In this document: piece after piece, positions 1-8,512 of the stretch
How the letters are laid out: every line of letters starts with the position of its first letter
How positions within the stretch are numbered: the first letter of the stretch is position 1
Source: Mesorhizobium sp. WSM4311
GTDB taxonomy: Bacteria > Pseudomonadota > Alphaproteobacteria > Rhizobiales > Rhizobiaceae
Reading direction: 5' to 3'
DNA: 64,000 bases
Assembly: GCF_002295115.1 (NCBI RefSeq)
Contig: NZ_NSFV01000007.1
Coordinates: 1 to 64,000 of the forward strand
Translations under genes and position numbers: made by a program
The notes under the pieces: model-generated
Told to the model about the DNA's origin: nothing
Databases searched by the model: none
What the model saw: only the letters and a program-made list of their open reading frames with translations

Positions 1-923
1 ATGCCGGCCTGGCTGATGGAGATGGCGATGGCGACGGGATCGCCAGTCGTGCTGCCGTCGTTGCCGACGTCAACCCGGCCGACCACAAGGCCGCCCTCGA
101 CATTGAGCAGGATATTGTGCCCGGCGAGGGAATCGAAGCCGGAATCGACATTCGCGCCGCTGACGCCCAGCGAAAGCGTCTGGGTGCCGCCGTCGGTGCC
201 GAAGCTCGAATTGGGTGTGACCACCGCCGAGGCGCTGGCCGCCCAGCCGAGCGCTGTGCCGAGCGCCGCGAAGGCGGCGGGCAAGGCGCCGGCCTGGTCA
301 TTGGAACTGGCATCGACGCCGGCCGTCTCGTCATGCAGTACCTTGGCCGCGTTCTCGGTCAAGCCCGCCGTCGGTCCATCGTCCCTGATCTGCACCTTGT
401 CGCCGATGGCGATGTTGGTGCTGCTGGTATCGCCGTCGCCGTCCGTGGCAGTGATGATCGCCAGCAAGGCGCCGTCGAGCATCGTCTTCACATCGTTGGG
501 GTTGGTCGTATCCGGATGGGCGATCGCGACATATTGCGCGATGCTGAGAATGCCGGCCTGGCTGATGGAGATGGCGATGGCGACGGGATCGCCAGTCGTG
601 CTGCCGTCGTTGCCGACGTCAACCCGGCCGACCACAAGGCCGCCCTCGACATTGAGCAGGATATTGTGCCCGGCGAGGGAATCGAAGCCGGAATCGACAT
701 TCGCGCCGCTGACGCCCAGCGAAAGCGTCTGGGTGCCGCCGTCGGTGCCGAAGCTCGAATTGGGTGTGACCACCGCCGAGGCGCTGGCCGCCCAGCCGAG
801 CGCTGTGCCGAGCGCCGCGAAGGCGGCGGGCAAGGCGCCGGCCTGGTCATTGGAACTGGCATCGACGCCGGCCGTCTCGTCATGCAGTACCTTGGCCGCG
901 TTCTCGGTCAAGCCCGCCGTCGG
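1..923. repeat. 549-bp tandem repeat within the adhesin gene
   Basis: Bases 1-374 and 550-923 are identical by eye. The period is 549 bp, exactly 183 codons, so the reading frame is kept. Past this block the copies diverge within a few codons (from 375 and 924). Copy number is unknown because the array runs off the left edge. The identity includes third codon positions, pointing to recent duplication or gene conversion. Confidence 0.9.
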
Positions 924-2282
924 GCCATCGTCGTCAGTGAACAGCTTGTCGCCGACCGATTGGGTCACCGTCACGCCTTGCGACAGGTCGACCCGGCCGA
1001 CGTCGAATTTGCCGACCACCGCCGTCGCCTGGAAGCGGTTGAAGGTTTCCACTGCCTGTGTGCTGCTGTTGTCGGTGAACCACTGCACCGTATAGGCATC
1101 GTTGAGGTGCTGGGCGGTTATGGTTCCGTCCCCGTTGAAGGTGACGAAGCCGTTCGACGACGTCGTGTCGGTGACCTGCTGGCCGGTGCCGTCCCTGATG
1201 ACGACGCGAACGATAGCCACCGCCGCATCGTCGGCAAGCGCGCTTTGGCCGGCGTCGTTGCCAAGGTTGCTGCCACTGCCGAGGTTGTTGTCGATATAGC
1301 TTCGGCCCTGCTCGGGAGAGGTTGTCGCGCCGCCGGCGCTGAACGCGCCGATCTTGACGGTGAAGTTGGTGCCCGGACTGCCCTCGGTCTGCGAGATGAA
1401 GAGCTTGGCGTCGGTGACATCGATGAAGTCGGTGTAGCTCATATTGTCGATGTCGCCATAAGTGCCCGGTGCCTGGCCTTTGACGAAACTGAACACGGCC
1501 GTCTCACCCGGATCGAACATCTGGTTGTTGACGCCGATCGTGGCGCCAATGCCGCCCTGGCTGGTCTTGATGTTGTCACCTGAATTGTCGAGCGATCCGT
1601 CTGCCTGGATGACCGGATGTATGCCGCTCACCAACAATCCTGCGCCCGATGTGCCGACTGCCACGAACAGATGGTTGCCAGAGTCGAGATTGTCGAAATT
1701 GAATGAGGTCGATCCCGAAGCAGAGACATTGAGCAGGTTGGTCCAGTCGATCCGGTCATCTGGATTCGCGGTATTGGGATGAGCAATGGCCTCGAAGGTC
1801 ACCATCTCGATGCTGGCGCTGAGATTGTCCCCGGCCGCTTTCAGGTAGAAAGCAGCGACGACATCGCCTAACCCTTCGATGGCGCTTGTCGTGGCGAGCA
1901 CGATCGTGCCGTTGGCATAGGAATGCAGATAGATGGCGTCGCCATCGACCGTTTGCAGCGGGCTGCCATTGAAGATGACCTGGTCGCCGTCAAGCGGCGC
2001 GCCGCTACCATCGGAAAAGAACAGCTTGCTGATCGTCGCCCCGTCAGGATTGACCGTGACGAGGCCGGCCGCGCTGACCGCGGCCTCGACATCGTCGGCA
2101 TAGGCGCGCTGGCCCGCAGACAGTTGCAGCTCGCCGGCAAGGCCGTTCAGGAAAGTCTGGAAAGCGGAGGAAAGCCCGCTGAGATCGCTGCCGATTACGG
2201 TGTCGTTGCCGTCTACCGGCGTCTGCTGCCCCGAAGTCTGATCAAGGATCAATGTGCCGTTGATGGTGATGGTGGTGGCCAT
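1..2282 (-). CDS. RTX-like repeat adhesin, N-terminal part (3' end cut by window edge)
   Basis: The frame opens at ATG 2282 and stays open for 760 codons to the window edge, so the C-terminus is missing. The N-terminus (MATTITINGTLILDQTSG) has no Sec signal peptide, as expected for type I secretion substrates whose signal is C-terminal. After about 440 residues of unique sequence rich in Gly, Asp, Asn, Thr and Ser come 183-residue repeats starting near DDGPTAGLTENAAKVLHDET, which I recognise as the DUF5801 repeats-in-toxin type found in large bacterial adhesins. Expected role is a secreted or surface-anchored adhesion protein; no ligand can be named. The two repeats in view are nearly identical in DNA. 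A LuxR-type gene lies upstream on the same strand, with an operator-like palindrome between them. Calcium-binding GGxGxD nonapeptides and a type I secretion operon are not visible in this part. Confidence 0.8.
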   Translation of the reverse strand, partial: MATTITINGTLILDQTSGQQTPVDGNDTVIGSDLSGLSSAFQTFLNGLAGELQLSAGQRAYADDVEAAVSAAGLVTVNPDGATISKLFFSDGSGAPLDGDQVIFNGSPLQTVDGDAIYLHSYANGTIVLATTSAIEGLGDVVAAFYLKAAGDNLSASIEMVTFEAIAHPNTANPDDRIDWTNLLNVSASGSTSFNFDNLDSGNHLFVAVGTSGAGLLVSGIHPVIQADGSLDNSGDNIKTSQGGIGATIGVNNQMFDPGETAVFSFVKGQAPGTYGDIDNMSYTDFIDVTDAKLFISQTEGSPGTNFTVKIGAFSAGGATTSPEQGRSYIDNNLGSGSNLGNDAGQSALADDAAVAIVRVVIRDGTGQQVTDTTSSNGFVTFNGDGTITAQHLNDAYTVQWFTDNSSTQAVETFNRFQATAVVGKFDVGRVDLSQGVTVTQSVGDKLFTDDDGPTAGLTENAAKVLHDETAGVDASSNDQAGALPAAFAALGTALGWAASASAVVTPNSSFGTDGGTQTLSLGVSGANVDSGFDSLAGHNILLNVEGGLVVGRVDVGNDGSTTGDPVAIAISISQAGILSIAQYVAIAHPDTTNPNDVKTMLDGALLAIITATDGDGDTSSTNIAIGDKVQIRDDGPTAGLTENAAKVLHDETAGVDASSNDQAGALPAAFAALGTALGWAASASAVVTPNSSFGTDGGTQTLSLGVSGANVDSGFDSLAGHNILLNVEGGLVVGRVDVGNDGSTTGDPVAIAISISQAG

Positions 2283-2470
2283 GGTCGTCGTCCCCTTTGG
2301 AGAGGTTTGATGGCGAGGTTTTATTAGAACGATCCGCACGTCCGGCCGGAATGCCCCTACCCGAGTGCATCCGGTCGCGCGCTGTGCGGCCCTCCTACGC
2401 GATTGTGCCGCCGACGCAGAGGACGCGTCCATTTGCGCTTCGATAGTATTAGGGTGGATGCCCATAGCTG

Positions 2471-2494
2471 ATCGAACGATATATATCCTTCGAT
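2471..2494. promoter_or_regulatory. operator-like palindrome upstream of the adhesin gene
   Basis: ATCGAACGAT and ATCCTTCGAT flank a 4-bp ATAT centre; the arms pair at 9 of 10 positions. A further half-site CTTCGATAG lies at 2438-2446 and the same nonamer recurs inside the palindrome at 2488-2496. The site sits about 190 bp before the adhesin start and 110 bp after the LuxR-type gene, in a 322-bp gap (2283-2604) with no other gene. Size and symmetry fit a dimeric LuxR/NarL-type regulator; binding is inferred. Confidence 0.45.
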
Positions 2495-2604
2495 AGATCA
2501 TGCCGGCGCGGGCGGAGGCGCTGTTGTCGCGGCCATTGGCATCAGGCGGCTTTCCGGCCCGTTGCGGGCATCATGTCGATGCCAAGCTAAAGAGGGAGAG
2601 ATGG

Positions 2605-3252
2605 TCAGAGCAGGCCGCTTCGGCCTATTCCTGGACGCTCGTCATCTTCGCCATGCGCTACCCAGGCCAATTCCGCCCGGCCGTCGAGGTGCAGCTTCTC
2701 GTAGACGTGATGCAGGTGCATCTTCACCGTACCTTCGGATAGATGCAGCCGCTGCGCGATGGTCTTGTTGCGCAATCCGCGCGAGACGAGATCGGCGATC
2801 TCGGTCTCCCGCCCGGTCAGCCTGGATTTCGGCTGGGGCTGCGATCGAGGCATCAGCAGTTGCTGGACGATCTTGTTGTCGATCCACTTCTTGCCCGCCG
2901 CCACTGCATTCACGCATTCGGCGAGATAGCGGTGGCTGATGCCGTCGAGCAGCAGACCGTCGCCGTCGAGTGCCTGTATTTCCTTGATATCGAGCCTGCC
3001 GTTCGGCTGCACGATGAAGATGACGCCGAGACTGTCGTTGCAGGCTCTCAGCCGGGAGGAAAGACCGATTGCCTGCGGATCGGCAATGTCCAGCCCGACG
3101 ATGACGATATCGGGCCGATGGCGCGCCACATAAGGGAGAACGTCCGCAGGGCGGCGGCACTGGGCGACAACATCGTGTCCAGCCTTGCGCAGCACCCATT
3201 CCAGACCGGCGAGATAAACCCCCCGCGGGTCCGCAACAACCAAAGTTGACAT
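2605..3252 (-). CDS. LuxR/NarL-type regulator with degenerate receiver domain
   Basis: 215 residues. The C-terminal LuxR-type helix-turn-helix (about residues 144-196) has the typical LTGRETEIADLVSRG and KTIAQRLHLSEGTVKMH motifs. The N-terminal 115 residues have the length and hydrophobic pattern of a CheY receiver, but the conserved residues are replaced: the first acidic residue is Ala7, the expected phospho-acceptor position in PDIVIVGLD is Gly53, and the conserved Lys position is Asp103. It is therefore probably not controlled by ordinary phosphotransfer, unless Asp55 substitutes. ATG 3252 is preferred over a TTG at 3276. The adhesin gene lies downstream on the same strand, making it the likely target. 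Confidence 0.85.
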   Translation of the reverse strand: MSTLVVADPRGVYLAGLEWVLRKAGHDVVAQCRRPADVLPYVARHRPDIVIVGLDIADPQAIGLSSRLRACNDSLGVIFIVQPNGRLDIKEIQALDGDGLLLDGISHRYLAECVNAVAAGKKWIDNKIVQQLLMPRSQPQPKSRLTGRETEIADLVSRGLRNKTIAQRLHLSEGTVKMHLHHVYEKLHLDGRAELAWVAHGEDDERPGIGRSGLL

Positions 3253-3773
3253 GCGAACCGTCCGTAAAAAACGCAACGAACTTGTCTAAAAATCCGTAAA
3301 ATCAGGAAACCAGAGCTTAAGCAGTTTGTCAAGCAACAGCTAATATGCATTTTGCTATAATAGCAAGCCAATGCTGTTGAGGCGCCCGGCATGGGCACCT
3401 CGCAGGGCAGCAGTCGGAATCGTCGTCGCGGCGAGAGCCTTGAGCCGGTTCGATGCATCAGGATCTTTTGAGGATCTCCGGGTGCTCGAACTGCAGGGCC
3501 GCGGGCCGCGATCTCAGGCAACGGCCCAGCGCCTGGGGTTGCTAGGGGGACTGGCAGCGGAAGGCCGCTGGGCCTGACCGACAGGGCCTTGAGGACGGGC
3601 GGCGCCGGCTGGCGGGATATATGCACTCCAATTGGCAACAGCGAAACATGCGAATGAAGGAAGTCAAAGCCGGCTGAAGGCCGTGCGACATGGTAGCCCA
3701 ACAGGCTTAGTTGCAAATTTGCTAATATATGGACAAACTCATTGGAGCGGGGAGGAACCCGAAAACTCACCGC
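3253..3773. other. non-coding stretch upstream of the LuxR-type gene
   Basis: No convincing gene. Bases 3265-3370 are clearly more AT-rich than the surroundings and probably hold the promoter of the LuxR-type gene. Open frames in 3371-3838 on both strands lack recognisable domains and show no coding-like composition. Confidence 0.5.
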
Positions 3774-3825
3774 AATGGCCGGTGCGGCGTCTGTCGCGCC
3801 CCAAAGCCCACCCGCACCGGCCATT
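3774..3825 (-). terminator. hairpin terminator of the small downstream-reading gene
   Basis: A perfect 14-bp inverted repeat (AATGGCCGGTGCGG at 3774-3787 and CCGCACCGGCCATT at 3812-3825) with a 24-nt loop starts 15 bp after the stop of the minus-strand gene 3840-4031. On the minus strand a short T-rich stretch (GAGTTTTC) follows at a small distance. Confidence 0.55.
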
Positions 3826-3839
3826 CCCCAACGGTTAAC

Positions 3840-4031
3840 CTACAGCCGATCGAAATCAGCCAGCCCGAGACGTCTTCGCTGGCCCTCTGCATATGCCAGG
3901 GCAAACGACTCCAGTTCGAACGCTCGGGTTAGTTCTTCGTCGCCATCGACCACACGGACGAACCACTCTCCGCAGGCTTCGATCACTTCAACGCAAGGAT
4001 TGACCTCGCCGTCAGACGCCACGCGATCCAT
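3840..4031 (-). CDS. small hypothetical protein, 63 aa
   Basis: A 63-residue acidic protein reading MDRVASDGEVNPCVEVIEAC at its start and ending in LGLADFDRL. The segment FELESFALAYAEGQRRRLGL has the look of small conserved hypothetical proteins seen in Mesorhizobium genomes (from memory, not checked). No signal peptide, transmembrane segment or catalytic motif is visible. A strong hairpin lies just after the stop, supporting a real transcription unit. Function unknown. Confidence 0.6.
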   Translation of the reverse strand: MDRVASDGEVNPCVEVIEACGEWFVRVVDGDEELTRAFELESFALAYAEGQRRRLGLADFDRL

Positions 4032-4519
4032 CGCAAAGTTCCATAGAATGCAACGGTGAACGTCGATTTTGTTAAGGGTCGCGCGAATCCATTTTCAATA
4101 TCAAATGTGTATCGAGACATTGGTTGTCTCTAAGAATTTATCCGTGCGGCAGGACGGTGCCCTCCATCCTCACCCGAAGATCTGGCCCGGATCGGCCCGC
4201 GTGCCTCTGTCAGAGAGCGCGGGCTTCAAGCCACTTCTTCAGCGACATCGGGCGGCGTCAGCTCCGGACGCGACTTGAAATCATCCACCCGGATGCAGTT
4301 GAGGGAATCCAGGTAGCTGATTCTTATGTGATTAGATTGGGTAGCGGGAGAGCGCTACCGCCTTTCCCGAAGGTCGCCGCGACGGTCCAGACATGACAAC
4401 GGAGGACTCGAATTGTCTTGCATCTCATGATGCAGCAAAGCTCATGTACGTGCCGCGTCGCCTGCTGGACCAGCCTAGGCGTCGCCATCTCCCGTCATAA
4501 GGCGGTTGAGATTCGGCAG
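4032..4519. other. 488-bp stretch without a supported gene
   Basis: No frame here gives a recognisable protein. A 7-bp perfect hairpin (GGTAGCG, 6-nt loop, CGCTACC) lies at 4340-4359, followed on the plus strand only by a short T-run, so its role as terminator is weak. The right end presumably contains nothing beyond the 3' flank of the hydrolase gene. Confidence 0.4.
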
Positions 4520-5368
4520 CTAACTCCCCAGTATGATGCGTGCCAGTCCCAATGGATTCTCGACCGCCGAAAAGTGTCCGGTATCCTTGAGCGTGAACAT
4601 GCGCGCGTCAGGGAGCAGTGCCCTGGTCCGCTCCCTTTCGTTGGGGCGCGACCAGTCGCTGTCGCCATAGATGAGCGTTACGGGCGTTGAGACGTGCCGA
4701 TACTGGTCCCGCGCCTCGCTCCAGGATCGCCAACCTGCCAGCACTTTGCGCGCGATGCGCTTATATCCAGGGCGTTGCGCCACCCGGCCGAACTCGGCCA
4801 GAAGCTCGGAAGGCAGTTTGCGCGGATCGTGATATCCGCCACCCATGATCTTGCCGAGTACCATCTGGTTTTCCATCCACGCATTGAACGGACCAAGAAT
4901 TGGGATCTGCAAACTTCCGATGATGAGGTTCGCGAACCAGTTGCCACGTCGCAGGCCATCGCCATAACGGGTTTCGTAGTCGTAAGGATTGCTGGCGAAG
5001 ACGCGCTCGACCCGCCGCGGAATGGCGGCAGCGACCGTGAGAGCCAACGCACCCCCGATCGATTCGCCAACAAGCGTGACGCCGGTGAGGTTGAGCTTCT
5101 CGATGAAGCCGATGACGCTCTGCCTGAAATACGGCTCATCGAAGGACGCGAGCGGGTCGATCGGCGAATGGCCGTGTCCAGGCAGATCGATAGCATAAAC
5201 CGTAAACGACTTGGCGAGGAGAAGGGCCAAACCGCGAAAATATTCAAGCTGTGTGCGGATCGTATGCACAAGGATCAATGGCGGGCCATTGCCGCTCTTT
5301 TCATAACGCAGGCTGAGCGCGTCCGATATTTGCAAGAGGCTTGGCTGGGATTTGGTGGCCGTTAGCAT
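4520..5368 (-). CDS. alpha/beta hydrolase
   Basis: 282 residues with the alpha/beta-hydrolase fold pattern: oxyanion region PPLILVHTI, the nucleophile elbow GESIGG (Ser103), an acid strand LIYGDSDW and the catalytic His in KDTGHFSAVE. No signal peptide, so probably cytoplasmic. Start is ATG 5368, preceded by AAGAAGAGA about 7 bp upstream; the longer frame to 5440 would overlap the ketoacyl synthase gene. It lies 50 bp downstream of that gene on the same strand and is probably co-transcribed, suggesting a role in acyl or ester chemistry. Substrate cannot be predicted. Confidence 0.85.
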   Translation of the reverse strand: MLTATKSQPSLLQISDALSLRYEKSGNGPPLILVHTIRTQLEYFRGLALLLAKSFTVYAIDLPGHGHSPIDPLASFDEPYFRQSVIGFIEKLNLTGVTLVGESIGGALALTVAAAIPRRVERVFASNPYDYETRYGDGLRRGNWFANLIIGSLQIPILGPFNAWMENQMVLGKIMGGGYHDPRKLPSELLAEFGRVAQRPGYKRIARKVLAGWRSWSEARDQYRHVSTPVTLIYGDSDWSRPNERERTRALLPDARMFTLKDTGHFSAVENPLGLARIILGS

Positions 5369-5418
5369 TTCATATCTCTTCTTTGTTTGTGACGGCAAAT
5401 GAGGCAAGCGCATCTCAA

Positions 5419-6696
5419 TCAACCGGCGCGCCAATCCCACCGTCGGAACAGCGCGCTGGCGTTGACGCCTCCGAAGCCGAAGCCGTTGCAGATCGCGTAC
5501 TCCATCTCCATTGGCCGGGCCCGGTTTGCGACGAAGTCGATCCCTTCACCCGCTGGATCAGCGGTGTTCAAATTGAGGGTGGGCGGTGCCATCTGATCCC
5601 TGAGCGCCAGGATCGCGAAGATCGCGCCAAGCCCGCCGGCGGCTCCAAGCAGGTGTCCGGTGGCCGCCTTCGTGCCGCTGACCGCTATGCCGTAATCTTC
5701 CCCGAAGACGCTTTTGATCGCGGCGATTTCCCCCAGGTCGCCGACTGGCGTGGACGTCGCGTGCGCATTGAGGTGGCTGATCTCGCGCGCCGAAATGCCG
5801 GCCTGGGCAATCGCGATCTCCATGGCTCGACGCGCGCCATCGCCGTCCTCGGGACCGGAAGTGACATGATGGGCGTCCGCCGTCGTGCCGTAGCCGACCA
5901 GTTCGGCGAGCGGTTTGGCGCCGCGCGCAAGCGCGTGGCTCAATTCCTCGATGACCAGGATGCCGGCGCCTTCGCCCATGACGAAGCCGTCGCGCGCCAT
6001 GTCGAACGGGCGAGAGGCCTCCTCTGGACGATGATTGAAGGACGTCGAAAGAGAGCGTGCCGCGGCAAACCCACCGAGACTGACCGTATTTGTGCAGGCT
6101 TCCGTTCCGCCGCACACCGCGATGTCAGCTTCATTGGCGCGGATAAGACGGGCCGCGTCGCCGATCGCTTGAATGCCGGCCGCGCACGCCGTCACCGGCG
6201 CTCCGAGCGGACCTTTGAAGGCGTGACGGATCGAAATCTGTCCTGCCGCCAGGTTGACCAGGAAGGATGGCACCGTGAACGGTGAAAGACGTCGAACGCC
6301 GCGCTGATCGACCGTTCGCACCGCTTCGGTTATCGCGGGGAACCCTCCGATGCCCGATGCGATGATCGTCGCGGTGCGGACCCTGTCATTTTCCGAGACC
6401 GGCTTCCAGTTCGCCTGGGCAATCGCCTCTTCCGCTGCCGCCAGTGCGAAGAGAATGAAGCGATCCACCTTGCGCTGGTCCTTCGGCGCCAGGACGGTAT
6501 TGGGATCGAAGCCGGCTTCGGGATCCTCTTCCAGGGAAGGAACCGTGCCGCCGATCTTCGCCGGCAGGTCTCCCACGACATCGTCCGGCAGCCTGCGGAT
6601 GCCCGAGCGACCGGCAAGCAGACGCGACCAGGAGGCTTCCACATGTGCGGCAAGGGGCGTGACCGCTCCCATGCCCGTAATAACGATCCGTCGCAT
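5419..6696 (-). CDS. beta-ketoacyl-ACP synthase, FabF (KAS II) type
   Basis: 425 residues, normal length for KAS II. The catalytic triad is complete: Cys171 in VTACAAGIQ, His312 in NAHATSTPVGD and His348 in GTKAATGHLLGAAG. The enzyme condenses malonyl-ACP with an acyl-ACP in fatty acid or specialised lipid synthesis. GGAGAATAG precedes ATG 6696. No acyl carrier protein or fabG lies beside it, so it is not the housekeeping fab locus; it sits between an alpha/beta hydrolase and a TetR regulator that faces an RND pump. It may be a second KAS II feeding a modified lipid; that is inference. Confidence 0.9.
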   Translation of the reverse strand: MRRIVITGMGAVTPLAAHVEASWSRLLAGRSGIRRLPDDVVGDLPAKIGGTVPSLEEDPEAGFDPNTVLAPKDQRKVDRFILFALAAAEEAIAQANWKPVSENDRVRTATIIASGIGGFPAITEAVRTVDQRGVRRLSPFTVPSFLVNLAAGQISIRHAFKGPLGAPVTACAAGIQAIGDAARLIRANEADIAVCGGTEACTNTVSLGGFAAARSLSTSFNHRPEEASRPFDMARDGFVMGEGAGILVIEELSHALARGAKPLAELVGYGTTADAHHVTSGPEDGDGARRAMEIAIAQAGISAREISHLNAHATSTPVGDLGEIAAIKSVFGEDYGIAVSGTKAATGHLLGAAGGLGAIFAILALRDQMAPPTLNLNTADPAGEGIDFVANRARPMEMEYAICNGFGFGGVNASALFRRWDWRAG

Positions 6697-6742
6697 CTAT
6701 TCTCCCATCACTTGGGTGCGTCGCCAGCGCTGCGTGCGGCTT

Positions 6743-7324
6743 TCAAGCCGCGACTGCTTCGAGAACTTGATCGGACGCTGCACCCAGAAAAGCCCTCGCG
6801 AGGTCGGGATCATTGACGGCGCGCGAGAGGACGACCGCACCGACCATTGTCGAGAGAACGGCCATGGCCTTAACGCCGGCCTCCTCGCCGCGGGTCTTGC
6901 CAACCCATGAGCCCAGCATCTCGAGGTATTCTCGGATGCCGGCCTCAAATGATGCTTTCACCTCGGCGCCTTGCCTGGCAGCATCCGAGCCAAGCGCAAC
7001 CACCGGGCAGCCGTCCATCTTTTCCTCGCGATGCCCGGTGCTGAGATAGAAGTCGATCACGGCGCCAAGCGGATCCTCAGGGCTCGCCGCGGCCGCTGTC
7101 GACCATCGGTTCGCAGAACTCTCCAATGCCCTTCTGGACGCCTGCGCGACCAAGTCGTCCTTGGACGCGAACTGCTTGTAGAACCCGCCTTGTGTCAGCC
7201 CGGCGCCCTCCATCAAATCCTTGACGCCGATGCCATCGAATCCGCGCTCCCGAAAAAGCCGGCTCGCCACATCGATCACGGTTTGCCGGTTCTGCTCAGC
7301 TTGGCTGCGAGTCACACGCATCAT
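6743..7324 (-). CDS. TetR family regulator
   Basis: 193 residues. The N-terminal TetR helix-turn-helix reads VIDVASRLFRERGFDGIGV then LMEGAGLTQGGFYKQFASKD, typical of AcrR/NemR-like repressors. The C-terminal ligand domain is not specific. It is divergent from the RND efflux genes starting at 7406, with a 43-bp imperfect palindrome in between, so it most likely represses that pump and itself. The ketoacyl synthase gene follows on the same strand after 46 bp and may be co-regulated. ATG 7324 and ATG 7321 are adjacent; both lie behind GGAGATGG. Confidence 0.9.
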   Translation of the reverse strand: MMRVTRSQAEQNRQTVIDVASRLFRERGFDGIGVKDLMEGAGLTQGGFYKQFASKDDLVAQASRRALESSANRWSTAAAASPEDPLGAVIDFYLSTGHREEKMDGCPVVALGSDAARQGAEVKASFEAGIREYLEMLGSWVGKTRGEEAGVKAMAVLSTMVGAVVLSRAVNDPDLARAFLGAASDQVLEAVAA

Positions 7325-7338
7325 CCATCTCCTTTTTG

Positions 7339-7381
7339 ATTGCGTTCATAATCTATATCAGCTATAGAGTACGAATGCAAT
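7339..7381. promoter_or_regulatory. 43-bp imperfect palindrome, probable TetR operator
   Basis: ATTGCGTTCATAATCTATA (7339-7357) and TATAGAGTACGAATGCAAT (7363-7381) are inverted repeats matching at 16 of 19 positions around a 5-bp centre, TCAGC. The block fills almost the whole 80-bp gap between the divergent TetR and RND genes and overlaps any promoter there. Long palindromes of this type often bind two TetR dimers. Confidence 0.65.
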
Positions 7382-7405
7382 CTATTTTCACAGAGGGCGA
7401 TGGGC

Positions 7406-8512
7406 ATGAAAAAGCGACTTGTTATTGGACTGGCGAGCATCCTGGTCGTGGGGCTAGGGGTGGCCGCATTCATTACGCTTCGCACGCAGACGGCCGCTGC
7501 CGCGGCTGACCCGAGGCAGGAACCTCCGATGGTCAAACTGGTGACGGCAGCGGGGGTCACCGGATCTGACCGCGGCTTCACGGGCACAATTGCGGCGAGG
7601 GTGCAGAGCAATCTTGGTTTTCGCGTCCCCGGTAAGATCATCGAGCGACTTGTGAGCGTCGGCGAACAGGTCAAGGCGGGCCAACCGCTGCTGCGGATCG
7701 ATGATACCGATCTCGTCCTTGCGCTCACCGCGAAGCGCAACGCTGTCGCTGCGGCGCGCGCTGTCCTGGTCCAGACGAGCGCCGACGAAAAGCGCTATGC
7801 CGTCCTGGTCCAGAAGGAATTGGCGGCAACCCCGCAGCGCCATGAGCAGGCGAAGGCAGCACTCGATACCGCGACCGCACAGCTCGCGGCCGCGGAAGCG
7901 GACGCGAAGGTCGCGCAGAACGAGGCGGCCTATTCCATTCTGGACGCGAACGCAGATGGAACGGTCATCGAAACGCTTGGTGAGCCTGGACAGGTTGTCA
8001 CTGCGGGACAGACCGTGGTTCGGATCGCCGACGCCGGTCCCCGCGAAGCGGTTGTAGCGCTTCCCGAAACGATCCGGCCGGAGATCGGCTCGGTAGCCGA
8101 GGCGGCGATGTACGGGGCCGATGGGCAGCACTATACGGCGCATCTGCGACAGTTGTCGGACGCTGCCGATCCCCAGACCCGCACCTATGAGGCCCGCTAT
8201 GTGCTCGACGGTGAGGCCGCGGCAGCACCGCTTGGCGCGACGGTAACCATTCGGCTTGCAAGCCAGGCGAGTGAACCGGAAGTCCAGGTGCCGCTGGGAG
8301 CCGTGCTGGATGATGGCCAGAAGACCGGCGTTTGGATTCTGGACGGCGCAACCTCGACCGTACATTTCCGGCCCGTCAAACTTGTTCGTTTGACCAGCGA
8401 AACCGCCGTGATCTCCGGGCTGAGTTCCGGTGATTCGATTGTTGCGCTCGGCGCACATCTCCTGCAGGAGGGCACCCGCGTCAGGACCGCCTCTGGAAGC
8501 GGGAGCAACTGA
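7406..8512 (+). CDS. RND efflux periplasmic adaptor (membrane fusion protein)
   Basis: 368 residues from ATG 7406. An N-terminal membrane anchor or signal (KKRLVIGLASILVVGLGVAA) is followed by the lipoyl half-motif VSVGEQVKAGQPLLRIDD, an alpha-hairpin rich in Ala, Lys and Gln, and the returning half-motif GTVIETLGEPGQVVTAGQ. This is the HlyD/AcrA-type adaptor that links an inner-membrane RND pump to an outer-membrane channel. AGAGGG lies 8 bp before ATG 7406, favouring it over ATG 7400. The stop overlaps the permease start by one base (TGATG), indicating translational coupling. No outer-membrane factor gene is adjacent. Confidence 0.9.
   Translation: MKKRLVIGLASILVVGLGVAAFITLRTQTAAAAADPRQEPPMVKLVTAAGVTGSDRGFTGTIAARVQSNLGFRVPGKIIERLVSVGEQVKAGQPLLRIDDTDLVLALTAKRNAVAAARAVLVQTSADEKRYAVLVQKELAATPQRHEQAKAALDTATAQLAAAEADAKVAQNEAAYSILDANADGTVIETLGEPGQVVTAGQTVVRIADAGPREAVVALPETIRPEIGSVAEAAMYGADGQHYTAHLRQLSDAADPQTRTYEARYVLDGEAAAAPLGATVTIRLASQASEPEVQVPLGAVLDDGQKTGVWILDGATSTVHFRPVKLVRLTSETAVISGLSSGDSIVALGAHLLQEGTRVRTASGSGSN

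Noticed and set aside
1..1583. Plus-strand frames of 364 and 488 codons
   Set aside because: Antisense to the adhesin gene; their repeats only mirror the DNA repeat.
3048..3824. A 258-codon minus-strand frame overlapping the LuxR-type gene
   Set aside because: Starts in non-coding sequence and ends in a wrong frame of the regulator; no domain.
4340..4359. 13-bp identity (GGTAGCGGGAGAG) with the 3' end of tRNA-Met at 12648, as if an attachment site
   Set aside because: Short, and no integrase or element ends lie between; the match is part of a local hairpin.
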